Source of the DNA: Sparassis latifolia
Taxonomy: Eukaryota > Basidiomycota > Agaricomycetes > Polyporales > Sparassidaceae
Assembly: GCA_018466975.1 (NCBI GenBank)
Contig: CM031555.1
Span: forward strand, 3,286,001-3,350,000
Length of the DNA: 64,000 nucleotides
Direction: 5' to 3'
Shown piece by piece: positions 45,305-55,924 of the stretch. The notes beneath the pieces are model-generated. The model had not been told where the DNA came from. It was given only the letters and a program-made list of their open reading frames with translations, and did not search any database. The stretch's first letter is position 1. Each line of letters opens with the position of its first letter. Position numbers and translations under genes: made by a program.

Positions 45305-46084
45305 TGCTCCACTCGGTTACGAGAATTTCCCACAAATAGCTGCAACTCTAAAGATGTTTCGGAGCACAATTTCTTCAGATTCCTCCTAGAACTCCATCAC
45401 GTGTAGTGTATTCCGAGTATGATTAAATAACATGTCCATATTGTAATACAGGAGCCCTCCGGGCAGACCTGGCCACAGCTACACCACCATACCAAGGACA
45501 AACCAATCCGACCAATTTCAACCCTAACCCTAAATTGACTAACCTCGAGATCACATGCAATCTCAAAGAAAGTCCTCCAACATTTTCCTTTCATCTTCTG
45601 TGGGTCAGACTGACAAAGAAAAATGTATTATAAACCTATAACACACTGGAATACATGTTGTACATAATCTGTTGGAGGTAAAACCACAAAAAGAGAAAAT
45701 GTGAAGAAGAGAAAGGCTCAGGTGAAAGAAAAAGTGTTAACTGCAAGAGTGCAGGTAAATATATCACAGATGGCACCATGCATGGATGTGCATGGGGCCC
45801 GCACCATTGTATCAGCCTTGATTAATGAGGAAAGTGCCAGCTTCTCACAGCAGAGACCTCACTTGTGACGTTTGCCACCATACTACAGTACAGACTCGGA
45901 TTTGAACTTGAGATGCTTCGGGACTTGTCATGCAAAATTCAGATGCATGGAAGGAACTGGGGAGTCGAAAAGCACGACAATTAAGAGGGTGGAGTGACCT
46001 TACAAGCAATGTAATTAATCAGTGAGAACATTGCCAGTTACCATGCCCTCTTCAACTTTTGTGTACATGTCACATTCAATTTTT
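45305..46084. other. AT-rich intergenic stretch
   Basis: No gene is supported. It includes a two-unit CCCTAA run near 45523, too short to be telomeric. Confidence 0.4.
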
Positions 46085-46093
46085 GTTTACTGT

Positions 46094-47596
46094 CAGGCTC
46101 CTAAAACCATCCGTCGCTATAGTGTTCTCGCTCCTACATCCCAACATATGTTTTAAATGATTAGGTGAAATATGTTTTATGCGACTTACCTGTTTGAGAG
46201 ACTATTGCCAGAAAAGGATAGCCAAATGAGAGGAGGAGAACACTATAGGATGGCTGGCCAAACTGGTCGTCCGAGGATACACCGAGCATGCACACCTAGA
46301 GTTTCCTGCTGGAAATCTCAAATAAACCCTAGCATAGGTCTTGTTGTCTGCAATGCGCGTCACTCAAATTCGGTGTTCACGTAGTGTTCATCGTGCGCTC
46401 CCCCTCACGCAATGTTGTTGATTCGGGGCATGAGAGCACAGCACGGCTTAAAATTTTCAATTGATAGACCACCAAGTGTCTAATCCTCACTCTGAGGTCA
46501 CCCTCAACCTGCGAGCCTCTAAGTTGATGTGTTGCACAGTCACTAGTACTTGATTTTTTGCAGCTCCCCTGCACTTACAACCAGAGCATTCCTATTAATT
46601 TCTAAGAGAATCACACTGTACTTTGGCTTTACAACATATCTCTACAATGCTACACGAGGGGGAGCACTACATGAACACCGAATTTGGGTGGTGCACATTG
46701 CAGACAACAAGACCCATGCTAGGGTTTATTCGAGATTTCCAGCAGGAAACTCTAGGTGTGTGTGCTTGGCATATCCTCAGACTGTTACGCGGCAGCGAAA
46801 CACGAGCATCAAGTCGAGTTGTCACGAGACAAGGTCTTAGTCTAAGACACAAGTCCGTTTAAGAGACACTTCTGGCGATGTCTTCGCACTGAAGGTCGAT
46901 CAGGGTTCGTTTTATGACTCGCAGTAGCTGTCTGCTACTAACGGTCGATCTCAGTCAAAGGCAAGTGAAAAGCTGGTTTAATGGTAACCAGGTCGAGATG
47001 GGGATCCAGCTCGACAAGGTCGTCTACTTATACAAAAGGTATCCGCAGTACTATGCAGTAATGCGAGATCGTTCATTGGCTAGATAAGGTGAAACGATAT
47101 TTGGGCAAGGTAACAGTGAGGAAGTAATATGTATGAGAAAGCTGAGTAAGGTCGTGAGAGATAATCAGTACTAATGGGGAATACGAGTCGTGTATCAGAA
47201 TGAGGTAAAGATGAGGCGTACATGCACGTCTTGCATGCGCGATAAGAAGAAGGTCTGGAGTTGGATCTGGTGTAACCCTAGACTAGGGGTTCTGGACATC
47301 TGAGTAAAGAATCGGAGGTTGCGCTCCGATGAGTCACGTGTTGGATCACATGGTCTGGTAACGTAAAGGGAACAAGGAAAAGAAAAAGAAAAGACGCGCC
47401 ACAAGTGAGAAGCGTTGTAACACAGACGACCAGTTTGGCCAGCCGTCCTATAGTGTTCTCCTCCTCTCATTCAGCTATCCTTTTCTGGCAATAGTCTCAG
47501 GTAAGTCACATAAAACATACATCACATGATCATTTAAAACATATGTTGGGATGTAGGAGCGAGAATGCTATAGCGATGGATGGTTTTAGGAGCCTG
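46094..47596. mobile_element. Mutator-like non-autonomous element, split by a solo LTR
   Basis: Ends CAGGCTCCTAAAACC (46094) and its complement (47596) are flanked by the 9-bp direct repeat GTTTACTGT at 46085-46093 and 47597-47605. Nine-base duplications and long terminal repeats are established marks of Mutator-like elements. Inverted arms of about 300 bp run 46094-46400 and, after the LTR is removed, 46640-46782 plus 47428-47596. Without the 645-bp insertion the element is 858 bp. No transposase. A half copy lies at 50517-50780. Confidence 0.8.
46783..47422 (+). mobile_element. Solo LTR, 640 bp (family 1, copy 1)
   Basis: Starts TGTTACGCGG and ends GTTGTAACA (TG..CA), flanked by the 5-bp duplication CAGAC at 46778-46782 and 47423-47427. 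Nearly identical to 61466-62106. No internal retrotransposon sequence remains, as after recombination between two LTRs. It sits inside the Mutator-like element. Confidence 0.88.
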
Positions 47597-47605
47597 GTTT
47601 ACTGT

Positions 47606-48120
47606 ATGTTCTGGTAGCTGAATGAGTGCACATCAGCGAGACATTCCTTGGCACTATTTTGGCACACCAAAATCCTTGCATGATCCCTGCCATCGGGAAA
47701 AATCCTTGGAATGGATGACCAATTTGCTAGCTCTTGCCTCATCTAGATATACACGTGATATTAACCGGTCCACCATCACCAATGAGTCACTCTGGCATTT
47801 ACTGTAAATGGATACTACTCCCACAGGTAAACTGGAATACCACTTTTCAGACCTGTTTCACTTCGTGGCCAGGAATATAATGTATTTATAATATTATCTG
47901 GTCCCAGACTATTTATTCGTCGACACCCTAACAGTCATCGTCTGGGTCGAACAATTTAGCAGAGGGAACAACCAATTCTTCTTTGCATTCTACGATGACT
48001 ACTATGATCTGGAGGTAGGCCAACACAACATCTAATACTGCCATACATTCTTACAATACCATCGAAAGGAAACCGCAATATTTCTAGTCCCGCACAAAGA
48101 CTGAGCCACGAAAAAAGGTG
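47606..48120. other. Intergenic, no gene recognised
   Basis: AT-rich; short frames only. No recognisable domain. Confidence 0.4.
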
Positions 48121-48335
48121 CATCAGGAAAACCCAACTTTTACTTAAAGGTGTTCTTATGTGACTTAAATGCACTTATGGGCCTTAAATAAGGTAAAAAA
48201 GGACAAAAAGTCCATAAGTCATATTTCCTTAGAGACTTAAAAGTCAACTTTTGGGAACTTATGGGCCTTAAATAAGGCAAAAAAGGACAAAAAGTCGGAA
48301 TAAGTCCCATAAGTAAAAGTTGGGTTTTCCTGATG
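48121..48335. mobile_element. 215-bp MITE with internal direct repeat
   Basis: CATCAGGAAAACCCAACTTT at 48121 is mirrored at the right end (AAAGTTGGGTTTTCCTGATG, ending 48335). Inside, a stretch of about 38 bp beginning CTTATGGGCCTTAAATAAGG occurs twice (about 48172 and 48260). Non-coding. Confidence 0.6.
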
Positions 48336-48680
48336 TGGAAGATGTAAGAAGCATCATATGATGTAGTACTTCACTGTAATATTTGCGATCCCAACTATGT
48401 ATTCTACCAATAAATCGAGAACATCCACATATTGCAGCCACACCGTCAACAAATCACAACCCAACACACGCGTACACTCAAGGAACAAATCACAACTCTC
48501 AGAGGTAGGGGGGGTCTCACATACTGCTGCAGAATTCCAGGGGTGGAAGAACCTCTCTGCGCTCGGTAAATCATATTTTTAACTTAATTATAATTATAAT
48601 AAATTATAATAATAATCTTGCGGAGCACTAGTGGCTAGAGAAGAGGTGTGCGCGTCGAGCTTGTCGAGCTCGCGACATAC
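48336..48680. other. Intergenic
   Basis: Non-coding, ending in an AT-rich block (TAATTATAATTATAATAAATTATAA) next to the 3' end of the protease pseudogene. Confidence 0.4.
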
Positions 48681-50462
48681 CTACTGGATGACTTCGTAGA
48701 GGAAGCAGCCGGGGAACTTGGCCTTGACCTGCTCCTCGACCCACCAGTAAGGGGTGAGGTACGTGGTGTCGGTTTCGTCAGCGGGGCCTGAGCCGCCAGT
48801 GAGGATTCTGACGATGCGACCCCCCCTGTCGAGGACGACCGAACCCGAGTCGCCAGCATCGGAAAACTTGTCGTGTGTCTTGTCGTAGGGTAAGACAGCA
48901 ATTTCAAGAGACTTGTGACTGATACCGTAGTCCTCGTAAACGTGCAAAAAGGACTCGAGGCCGTTGACGCGACCGACGGTGGTCCCCGTGGCCAACCCAT
49001 TTTTCACGACAAGCAGGCACTTCTCGCCATGGATGTCGAGTTGTTGAGGGTTGCGCATCTCGGCATCCCCGACGAAGTCGTAGGCCTGGAGGAGACCATC
49101 CTCGGGGTAACTGTAGTTCTTTCGATCCTGGGGCTGAGGGAACATCATGTTTCCATACTCAGAGATCGAGAGGTTACCACCTGTGGAGGAAATAAAAGTA
49201 ATAGTCAGCTAAAGCTGAAGACAAGAAGACAGTAGAAGGAAAACGCGACGAGAGATGAAAAGGACGGGAGATGGAGACAAAGATATGGAAAAAGATGTAC
49301 CGACCCAAAGCTTATTGCCTTTGAACGTCGTCCAATCGATCTTATCATTATAAAGCTCGATAAGAGCCCAGTCTTTGGTGAATTTGTAGGGCTCGACGGA
49401 GACCTCGATCTTCTCCGAGTGAAGGACGAAGCCAATCGTGCGCTGGTCAAGCGTGGTGTACTTCTCGATGACCTCACTGTGGATCGCTTCACTCTGCCGT
49501 TCTGGATCGTCCGAGCGAAGGACATTGTTCCATCGATTTTCTCCTCGACGGGTCCCCAAGCCTGCGAAGGACATTGTTCCAGGCGCCGATAGACCGGAGG
49601 CAGTCGCCGATAGTGGCCATCATGGTACCGAGCGTGACAATTTCCTCACGATGCTGACTATCCTTATGGGGTCATGCCTGTGTTGTGGTAGACAGGAGGA
49701 GGACGAGCGACGTGAGCGCAGGTTAGGACCATGACACGGTCGTCGTCTTTAGAAAGGCGGAAGTAGAGAGCGGCGGTCCCTTCGTAGTATGGGTACTTGC
49801 GGCGCGATTGACCGAGGTGAGGTGAACAGCTTGTGCGATCGAGAGACCGAGAGTGAGGGTGAACGAGAGGAGCTTGTGCAGGTCGGGGACTCGATAAATG
49901 CCACCTCGACGATCGGTGAGGATGGTTGACAGCGAGAGCAGAGCTTTGGGCGGTAAAGCGAGTCACTACCGACGCTCGATAAGATGCAAAAGGCTTGGAC
50001 CTCGATGCCTAGGCGGGATTGAGCGCCCACATTATGCATCGGTGAGATGCACATGCCAATAGAAACCCAAGTAGGCTTGATGACAGCTGCAGCAGCAGCA
50101 ACAGCGTCCTCGTAGAGGAGGGAACCGGAATTCACACCGACGCATGTGATAAGAGGGCAAAAAGGCTTGGACTCCCCAGCATTGGCCTAGGCGAGGGGAT
50201 TGACGAACGTCCACATTATGCCAATGGATTCGAGCTCATCGCAGATGCACATGCCAATAGAAACCCAAGTAGGCTGAATAGCGTGACCGTGAACCGGGCG
50301 AGGCTCACGGACGATGCACTGGGCCAGAGGTCCCTTGCGTATGGGCCAGTCAGGGCCAGACTTGTAGACGCAGGGAGTACCAGAATCATAGAAGTCGCTA
50401 TAGGCGTTTGGGTACTTCTCGGTGAGGCGGGTCGCCTTGGAGACGACGTCGTCCCCAGCCAT
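48681..50462 (-). pseudogene. Trypsin-like serine protease family, decayed
   Basis: The 3' part is well preserved: an exon ending KLWV (about 49300), then NMMFPQPQDRKNYSYPEDG through FSDAGDSGSVVLDRGGRIVRI (GDSGS nucleophile motif) to the stop at 48681. Further 5' on the minus strand, ALYFRL..VMVLTCAHVARPPPVY contains the catalytic-His motif (TCAHV) near 49720. The N-terminal piece MAGDDVVSKATRLTEKYPNAYSDF begins at 50462. Between them are an in-frame TAG (LA*ANAGE near 50190), a partial internal duplication (about 49988-50088 against 50159-50276), and several frameshifts near 49550-49950. The architecture resembles uncharacterised trypsin-fold proteins common in polypore genomes; the role is unknown. 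Not functional as it stands. Confidence 0.72.
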
Positions 50463-50516
50463 ATTCTCGATATCAGAAAGCGATAGTTTGCTGAAAGAGA
50501 AGGGAGTGGGAGAGAC

Positions 50517-50780
50517 CAGGCTCCTAAAACCAGTGTTCTTGCTCCTTTATCCTACATTCATTTAGGAGATCATGTGATAAATGTTTTATGAGACTTACCT
50601 GATTGAGCGAAAATTGCTGTAAAAGGATAGCCGAACAAGAGGAGAACGCTATAGGATGGCTGGCCAAACTGGTCATCCGAGGATACGCCGAGCGTGCATA
50701 CACAGCATTTCTCGCGAAATCTCGAATAAACCCTAGCATAGGTCTTGTTTTCTGTGACGCCCAAATTCGGTGTTCTGTCA
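50517..50780 (+). mobile_element. Truncated copy of the Mutator-like element
   Basis: Begins CAGGCTCCTAAAACC like 46094 and follows its left arm (AGGATGGCTGGCCAAACTGG, CATAGGTCTTGTT, TTCGGTGTTC), then stops. The right half is missing. Confidence 0.7.
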
Positions 50781-51069
50781 GAGGTATGTCCAGTGCCACC
50801 GACGTTCCTCATCTGCCTGTAGTATCAACTGTTGAAGCTACTGGCTGGCCTGTCGATGCGGGAGAAAGTACGGTCAGACTCGGAGTAGAATGGGAAGAGA
50901 GGCAATTACATTATTGTCAGATTTATTCAAAAATTTCGAAAGTTCCACAGCGCGGATATAGAAACTTCATTTTGTTCACCGGCACTGCTGTTATTCAGAC
51001 ATGAAAAAATACTGGAAGTGCCGAATCAACGCGATGCAATCAAGCATTCCGGGTGACACTCAACTTTTA

Positions 51070-51633
51070 CTACTCCTCTTTGTCGCCTTCCTCTTTCTTT
51101 ACTCCATCCTCGTTGTCTCCCTTCTCCACTGCCTTGTCTCCATCCGTCTTGTCTCCGTTCTCTACTTCTCCGTTCCCATGCACGTTCTTTCCGGCTCCAT
51201 CATTCTCAGGCGGCCTGCCCATCTCAGGCCAGAGGGTGTAGTTTTGGGGATTCTTGTACACCACGGGGTACTGAAAGAACGGATCAACAACAGTCACCCA
51301 GCGCAAGTCGTCGTCCTTAAATCTGGTCTCCTCTAACACCCGCCGCTTGATTTTGTGGTCAACATCTCGCTCCATGAAGCACTTCCAGTGCACCACCATC
51401 GCAGTGGGATCCTGGTAGTATCTCATCGTCAGAATAATGACTGGCTGCTTGCTTCCGTGAGGATAGTCAGTCGGAATGGGAGTCATGTCCTCAATTTGCC
51501 TCTCTTTGAACCAATCATCTAGTGCTCCGGAAAGCTCGTAAGGCTCGAGATTCTTGCAGTCGCGCCTGCCTAGCTCCAACCACATTCGAACTTGGTCGAA
51601 AGTCAGCACCCAGCCAGCAATTCTGAGGACCAT
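51070..51633 (-). CDS. Hypothetical protein with acidic-basic tail (tandem copy 1)
   Basis: A 187-codon frame on the minus strand starting MVLRIAGWVLT. This start is chosen because copy 2 at 53530 begins at the same residue and the sequences diverge just upstream. The core is conserved between copies (PHGSKQPVIILT.RYYQDP, RRVLEETRFKDDDLRWVTVV, YTLWPEMGRPPEN). The C-terminus is a run of short Glu/Lys/Gly/Asp repeats (ENGDKTDGDKAVEKGD). The N-terminus may be a short membrane anchor. No family is recognised. Upstream exons cannot be excluded. Confidence 0.55.
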   Translation of the reverse strand: MVLRIAGWVLTFDQVRMWLELGRRDCKNLEPYELSGALDDWFKERQIEDMTPIPTDYPHGSKQPVIILTMRYYQDPTAMVVHWKCFMERDVDHKIKRRVLEETRFKDDDLRWVTVVDPFFQYPVVYKNPQNYTLWPEMGRPPENDGAGKNVHGNGEVENGDKTDGDKAVEKGDNEDGVKKEEGDKEE

Positions 51634-53083
51634 GATGGCAGTGCTGAAAATTCCAATCAGCCTGGGAATTCGAAGAAGCAAAGATGGTACGGGTAGTACT
51701 CACCTTCATCAATGATGAGTGAAACAATGAGCAGTTAGAGATGATGCTGGTGATCTGAGACCGGTAACTGAAGGTGTAGGGACCAGTGTACTGTACATTT
51801 TCGACCAACCCGGCGGAGGGTGTGACCTGAGACCTCGAGGACCCAAACCGGCCAACCGGCTGGACTGGGTGTGACCGGGGACAGGATGGAATGTAGCGGC
51901 AAGGCGGCGGGGCAGGGGCATCGGAGGGGCCGGCGTACAGTGGGTGTAGCTGCCGGACGGTCCACGGAGCATAGCCAGTGGTGACTGGAAAGTGGAGGTG
52001 TGTAATTAACAAGGACCATGCAATTTTGGCGCCGCAGGCCAGCAAAAAATGCCTCTTTTCCATTGGTTTGGGGTCGGCGAGACTCGTTGTGACCTGTGAC
52101 ACTTGTCCGAAATCCGGCAGGCCATTGGCCTTGTGACCTGTGACCCGCTGGGTTGGTCGAAAATGTACAGTACTGTCAGTACATCGCCGTGGGCACGTGG
52201 TTGTCGTTCAACTCTATCCTTCTATATCGGGAAAGGGACCTTCCCTTTCCATCCGGGCCAACCTGCTTTCCTATAACCCTTGAGATTCACTAGCACTTCA
52301 AAACATGTTCTTATGTCTCTTATGAATTCTATGTTCGAGGTGTTTTACAGTTGCTAGTAGCTAAGCGAAGAGCAATAAACCAGCTACATAGGACCTCAAG
52401 AGAACGTCTGCACTTGGGTAGGTCAGGTGCCATAGGTGACCTCAAATTTTCCCGTACTCTTTCTCGACTCTCTAGCTCCACGCCATTGTGTTCTATGGCG
52501 CTGCTCTCAAACGGAGAAATCCAAACCAAGATCTCGGGTTTCCTACCGGTATATAAACATGCGACACAATATACAAATACACAACGAATTGTGCATGTAC
52601 TCCCCCGAAGGGATCCGAAACCTCCTCCTCCTCGTCGTACAGCTGTTCGACTTCAATTTTCTCAGCTTTACTGCTACATGCACATCGCACGGAGGCATGT
52701 CGAGCATACGTCTAGTCTGACATTTCTCATCTGCTGATGCTAGTATTAGCTCTAGAATCCACTGGGTTGGCCTGTCGATGTGAAGAAAGCAAGGTGAGTA
52801 TCGTCATACTAGTAATGCTGGAACTGAGAAAATTGCATTATTTTTCACCTGAGTCATTGAATCACCACAGCTATGCAGCGCCTGATGGAAACTTCTGCTT
52901 GTTCCCGACACTGCTGTCATTCTCACATTCAGACACAAAGGAATACCGGAAGTACGGGGTCAACGTGATACACTGAAGCATTCTGGGTGATGTCTACCAT
53001 TTCTCCTTGTCTCCCGCTTCCTCTTTCTTGTCTTCATCCCCTTGTCTCCCTTCTCCACTTCCTTGTCTCCATCTGCCTTCTTC
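51634..53083. other. Spacer of a duplicated unit
   Basis: Holds sequence related to both flanks of the two hypothetical genes. A GCAGTTAGAGATGATGCT block occurs at 51731 and 53580, and TTCTATATCGGGAA near 52218 and 53690. Also present are a G/C-rich stretch (51830-51960) and fragments near 52740-52960 that resemble 50800-51000. No further gene is supported. Confidence 0.5.
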
Positions 53084-53530
53084 TCAGCGCCATCGATGAT
53101 TCTCAGGCGGCCTGCCCATCTCAGGCCAGAGGGCATAGTTTCGAGGACTCTTGTACACCACAGGGTACTGAAAGAACGGATCGACAACAGTGACCCAGCG
53201 CAAGTCGTCGTCCTTAAATCTGGTCTCCTCCAACACTCGCCTCTTGATTTCCCGGTCAACATCTCGCTCCATGAAGCGCGTCCAGTGCGCCACCGTCGCA
53301 GCGGGATCTTGGTAGTATCTCGTTGTCAGAATGATGACTGGCTGCTTGCTTCCGTGAGGATAGTCAGTCAGAATAGGAACCATGTCGTCAATTTGCCTCT
53401 CCTTGATCCAATCCTTTAGTGCTCCGGAAAGCTCATAAAGCTCGAGGTTCTTGGTGTTCTGCCCGCCCAGCTCCAACCACGTTCGAACCTGGTTGTGAGT
53501 CAGCACCCAGCCAGCAATTCTGAGGACCAT
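53084..53530 (-). CDS. Hypothetical protein (tandem copy 2, shorter tail)
   Basis: Same core as 51070-51633 from MVLRIAGWVLT to LWPEMGRPPEN. The repeat tail is lost because the frame ends shortly after (HRWR then TGA). In another frame the downstream DNA still encodes a similar Glu/Lys-rich run, so a small deletion shifted the frame. Possibly a truncated but expressed protein, possibly a pseudogene. Confidence 0.5.
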   Translation of the reverse strand: MVLRIAGWVLTHNQVRTWLELGGQNTKNLELYELSGALKDWIKERQIDDMVPILTDYPHGSKQPVIILTTRYYQDPAATVAHWTRFMERDVDREIKRRVLEETRFKDDDLRWVTVVDPFFQYPVVYKSPRNYALWPEMGRPPENHRWR

Positions 53531-54862
53531 GATAACTGTGTTGGAAATTCACGTCAGCTTTGGAAGATTGTACGGCGGAAACAATCAGCAGTTAGAGATG
53601 ATGCTAGTCGACTGACGCTGGTAACTGAATGAGGTGGGAACCAGTACGCCGTTGGGAGTAGTACAGGTTGTCGTTAAACTGTCTCACTCCTTCTATATCG
53701 GGAAGGGCACCTTCCTTTTTCATTCGAGTCTAGTTTAGTCTCCCGAGGGCAGATGGTAGACACTCTGCTTCAACCTCGTACCTCGGATATCCATGTCTGA
53801 TGTCTGCTTTCTATTACGGGCTCTTACTAGGAGGTCTTGATTGCCGAACTGGCACATCACGTGCTGTCACAACGCGTCTGTAAATTGCGCCGAACGCGTC
53901 GCATTTTGAGCGCAAAAAGCACCCATTGTCCTGTGCTGCATGTGTATACAATACTTTCCAACGGGTATATTAATTGAGATTGATTTGGGAGACTTTGCAG
54001 TCTTATCTGCTTTGTACTGGTCCAAGAGGGCATTACATGTTTGAATCTCGTAGGAATCCCTCTATTCTCTGTGCTCCGCGCCCAAGCAAAATTCACCATT
54101 CCATCACCCATCCATTGTAGCACCTCATCTCACCTGCGATGTGCCCAAACCAGGGTGGAGAGGATCTTCAGGAAGACTTTCGTGAATTTCGGCGGATTTA
54201 CAACGCCACCTGCATCACGTGGTATCACAAAGGTTTAAGATTCCGCATTAGAAAGAACTACCAAACTTTAGGCTCCGCCTAAAATGTCCGACCTCTCGAC
54301 AAGGAGGTGCGTTAGAAAGCAGACTAGTCTAGTTCACCGCCGACCTTCAAACATTCACTACACGGTCAAAACAGTAAAGCACTGGAAAATCATTAGACGA
54401 AAAGGGTAGAAAAGACAGAAATACGTACCGAAATACAGCCCTCGTGTGACACCGCTTCAGGAATTTTGACAAGGCCTGATATTGGACCAGATTTGAGTCG
54501 TCCAAATGGCCCCAAATTTCCAAGGCTGTTCTGGGGCTTTGAACGGGTCGATTCCTGAGCTGCGAGAGGGTGGCTGCAGCATTTGTGTTCAGCCTGGTAT
54601 TGGTGCTTCAACGCTGCACAGGCTGGACCCTGGTCATGAGGCACTGATCCAGTGCCTATGCAACGCCTGTTCGGCCCTTACCTCAGCCCATCTCTGGGCC
54701 GTACAGATTTCTCGCGTAAGACTTAGAGCACATCGTACATCATTCGGATAAGTAGCAGACAGCTCATATGCAAATTGAAGGTTACATACGGTATCGCACA
54801 TACGGATTGAACATTGTAATGAATCGTAAATGTACAACAAGCAAGTCATAGTACTCATACAT
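53531..54862. other. Intergenic, no gene recognised
   Basis: The first 200 bp are the upstream flank shared with copy 1. Several frames of 65-88 codons exist on both strands without recognisable motifs. Confidence 0.4.
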
Positions 54863-55321
54863 CTAGTCTGACGCATGCAGTACAATGAGGGGACCGGGGA
54901 AGTACAACGACACTAGTTGCTGGAACTCGCACCATAATTCTGTGCAGATATTGTCATAGGAGGTCTTACGCTCACGCCCATCGGCCAACTCAGGCTGATC
55001 CCGATATTGATTGTCCCGCTGCATCCACTTCTCGATAAACGGCCCCTCCAATGTGATCCTGGTATTCCACACTGGCCATTCACCTCTGGGGAAGTCAGGA
55101 TAGGCAGAGATGAATGCCATCCAGAACGTGTCGCACCCCCATGCCCAATCGGGACACCGCACATTGACAACCTCCGTTAAGAGCCAGTCCTCTATGTTGG
55201 TGGCGAGTGCTGCCCAATTGCTCCGGTCGGAAGAGTTGAAAGTTGAAGGGAGGGGAAGGAATGTTAGAGAGGTCTCGGAATGTCGCTCTACCAAATGCAA
55301 CGTTAAATTATGAATAGACAA
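54863..55321 (-). CDS. Hypothetical protein, 152 residues
   Basis: A minus-strand frame from MSIHNLTLHLVE to FPGPLIVLHASD. The composition is protein-like, rich in Trp (WALAWGCDTFW-type segments; GEWPVWNTRITLEGPF), but no family is recognised. No intron is required. It lies upstream of and divergent from the transposase-like gene at 55925 and could belong to the same repeat or be an independent gene. Confidence 0.4.
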   Translation of the reverse strand: MSIHNLTLHLVERHSETSLTFLPLPSTFNSSDRSNWAALATNIEDWLLTEVVNVRCPDWAWGCDTFWMAFISAYPDFPRGEWPVWNTRITLEGPFIEKWMQRDNQYRDQPELADGRERKTSYDNICTELWCEFQQLVSLYFPGPLIVLHASD

Positions 55322-55924
55322 TGCAAACCCAAGCTCATCGAGATGACATTGGTGGATGATTCAGTGAGAGACCAAGAAGGAAGAGCTCGCAGAATGGGAG
55401 AGGTGAAGTGTGCATATTCCTGCGGGAGAGAGATTGAGATCTGTAGGGGCTGTTATGCAGTGAGTATGGCAATACACCGAGCGGCGGCATTACTCACAAT
55501 ATTCCCCCATAAGATGCTCGGAGGAACTGCACCGCGAAAGGAAACTGAGACCAAGAAAGGTTGGGGTGCGCTGCTTGCTGAGGAGCTTTGCAGGGGGTCG
55601 GGATATACAATGGAGGTGGTGACACTGACACTGTCCATCATGGTGGAAAGAAAGTGCAGACTGATCATGTGAGAAACGCGCTCGGGACTTGTGCGTCTGA
55701 CGCGTGAATGCGACTCAAAGTGCCTTCGCACACGTTTATTAAGAATGATGAAGCAACCTAAGCCCCAAAATTTGAATGCAAAAGGTATTACTACTCATGG
55801 CTCCTTCTTTTGTGTCTTATAAGTTTGTACTTCAGAATTTCACGAGGTCAGCGAAGATCACATTGCGTGCCTCGTATGTCCTCCAAAAGGCGGTTTACAC
55901 GGAGTGTTTGGAACAATGAGAAGA
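55322..55924. other. Intergenic
   Basis: No gene is supported. It is the likely promoter side of the transposase-like gene. Confidence 0.4.

Noticed and set aside
45520..45535. CCCTAACCCTAA run resembling telomere repeat
   Set aside because: Only two units inside AT-rich DNA with genes or elements on both sides; not a telomere and weak even as an interstitial one.
52150..52190. Palindromic TACAGTACTGTCAGTAC words
   Set aside because: Short inverted words without flanking symmetry; no element borders.
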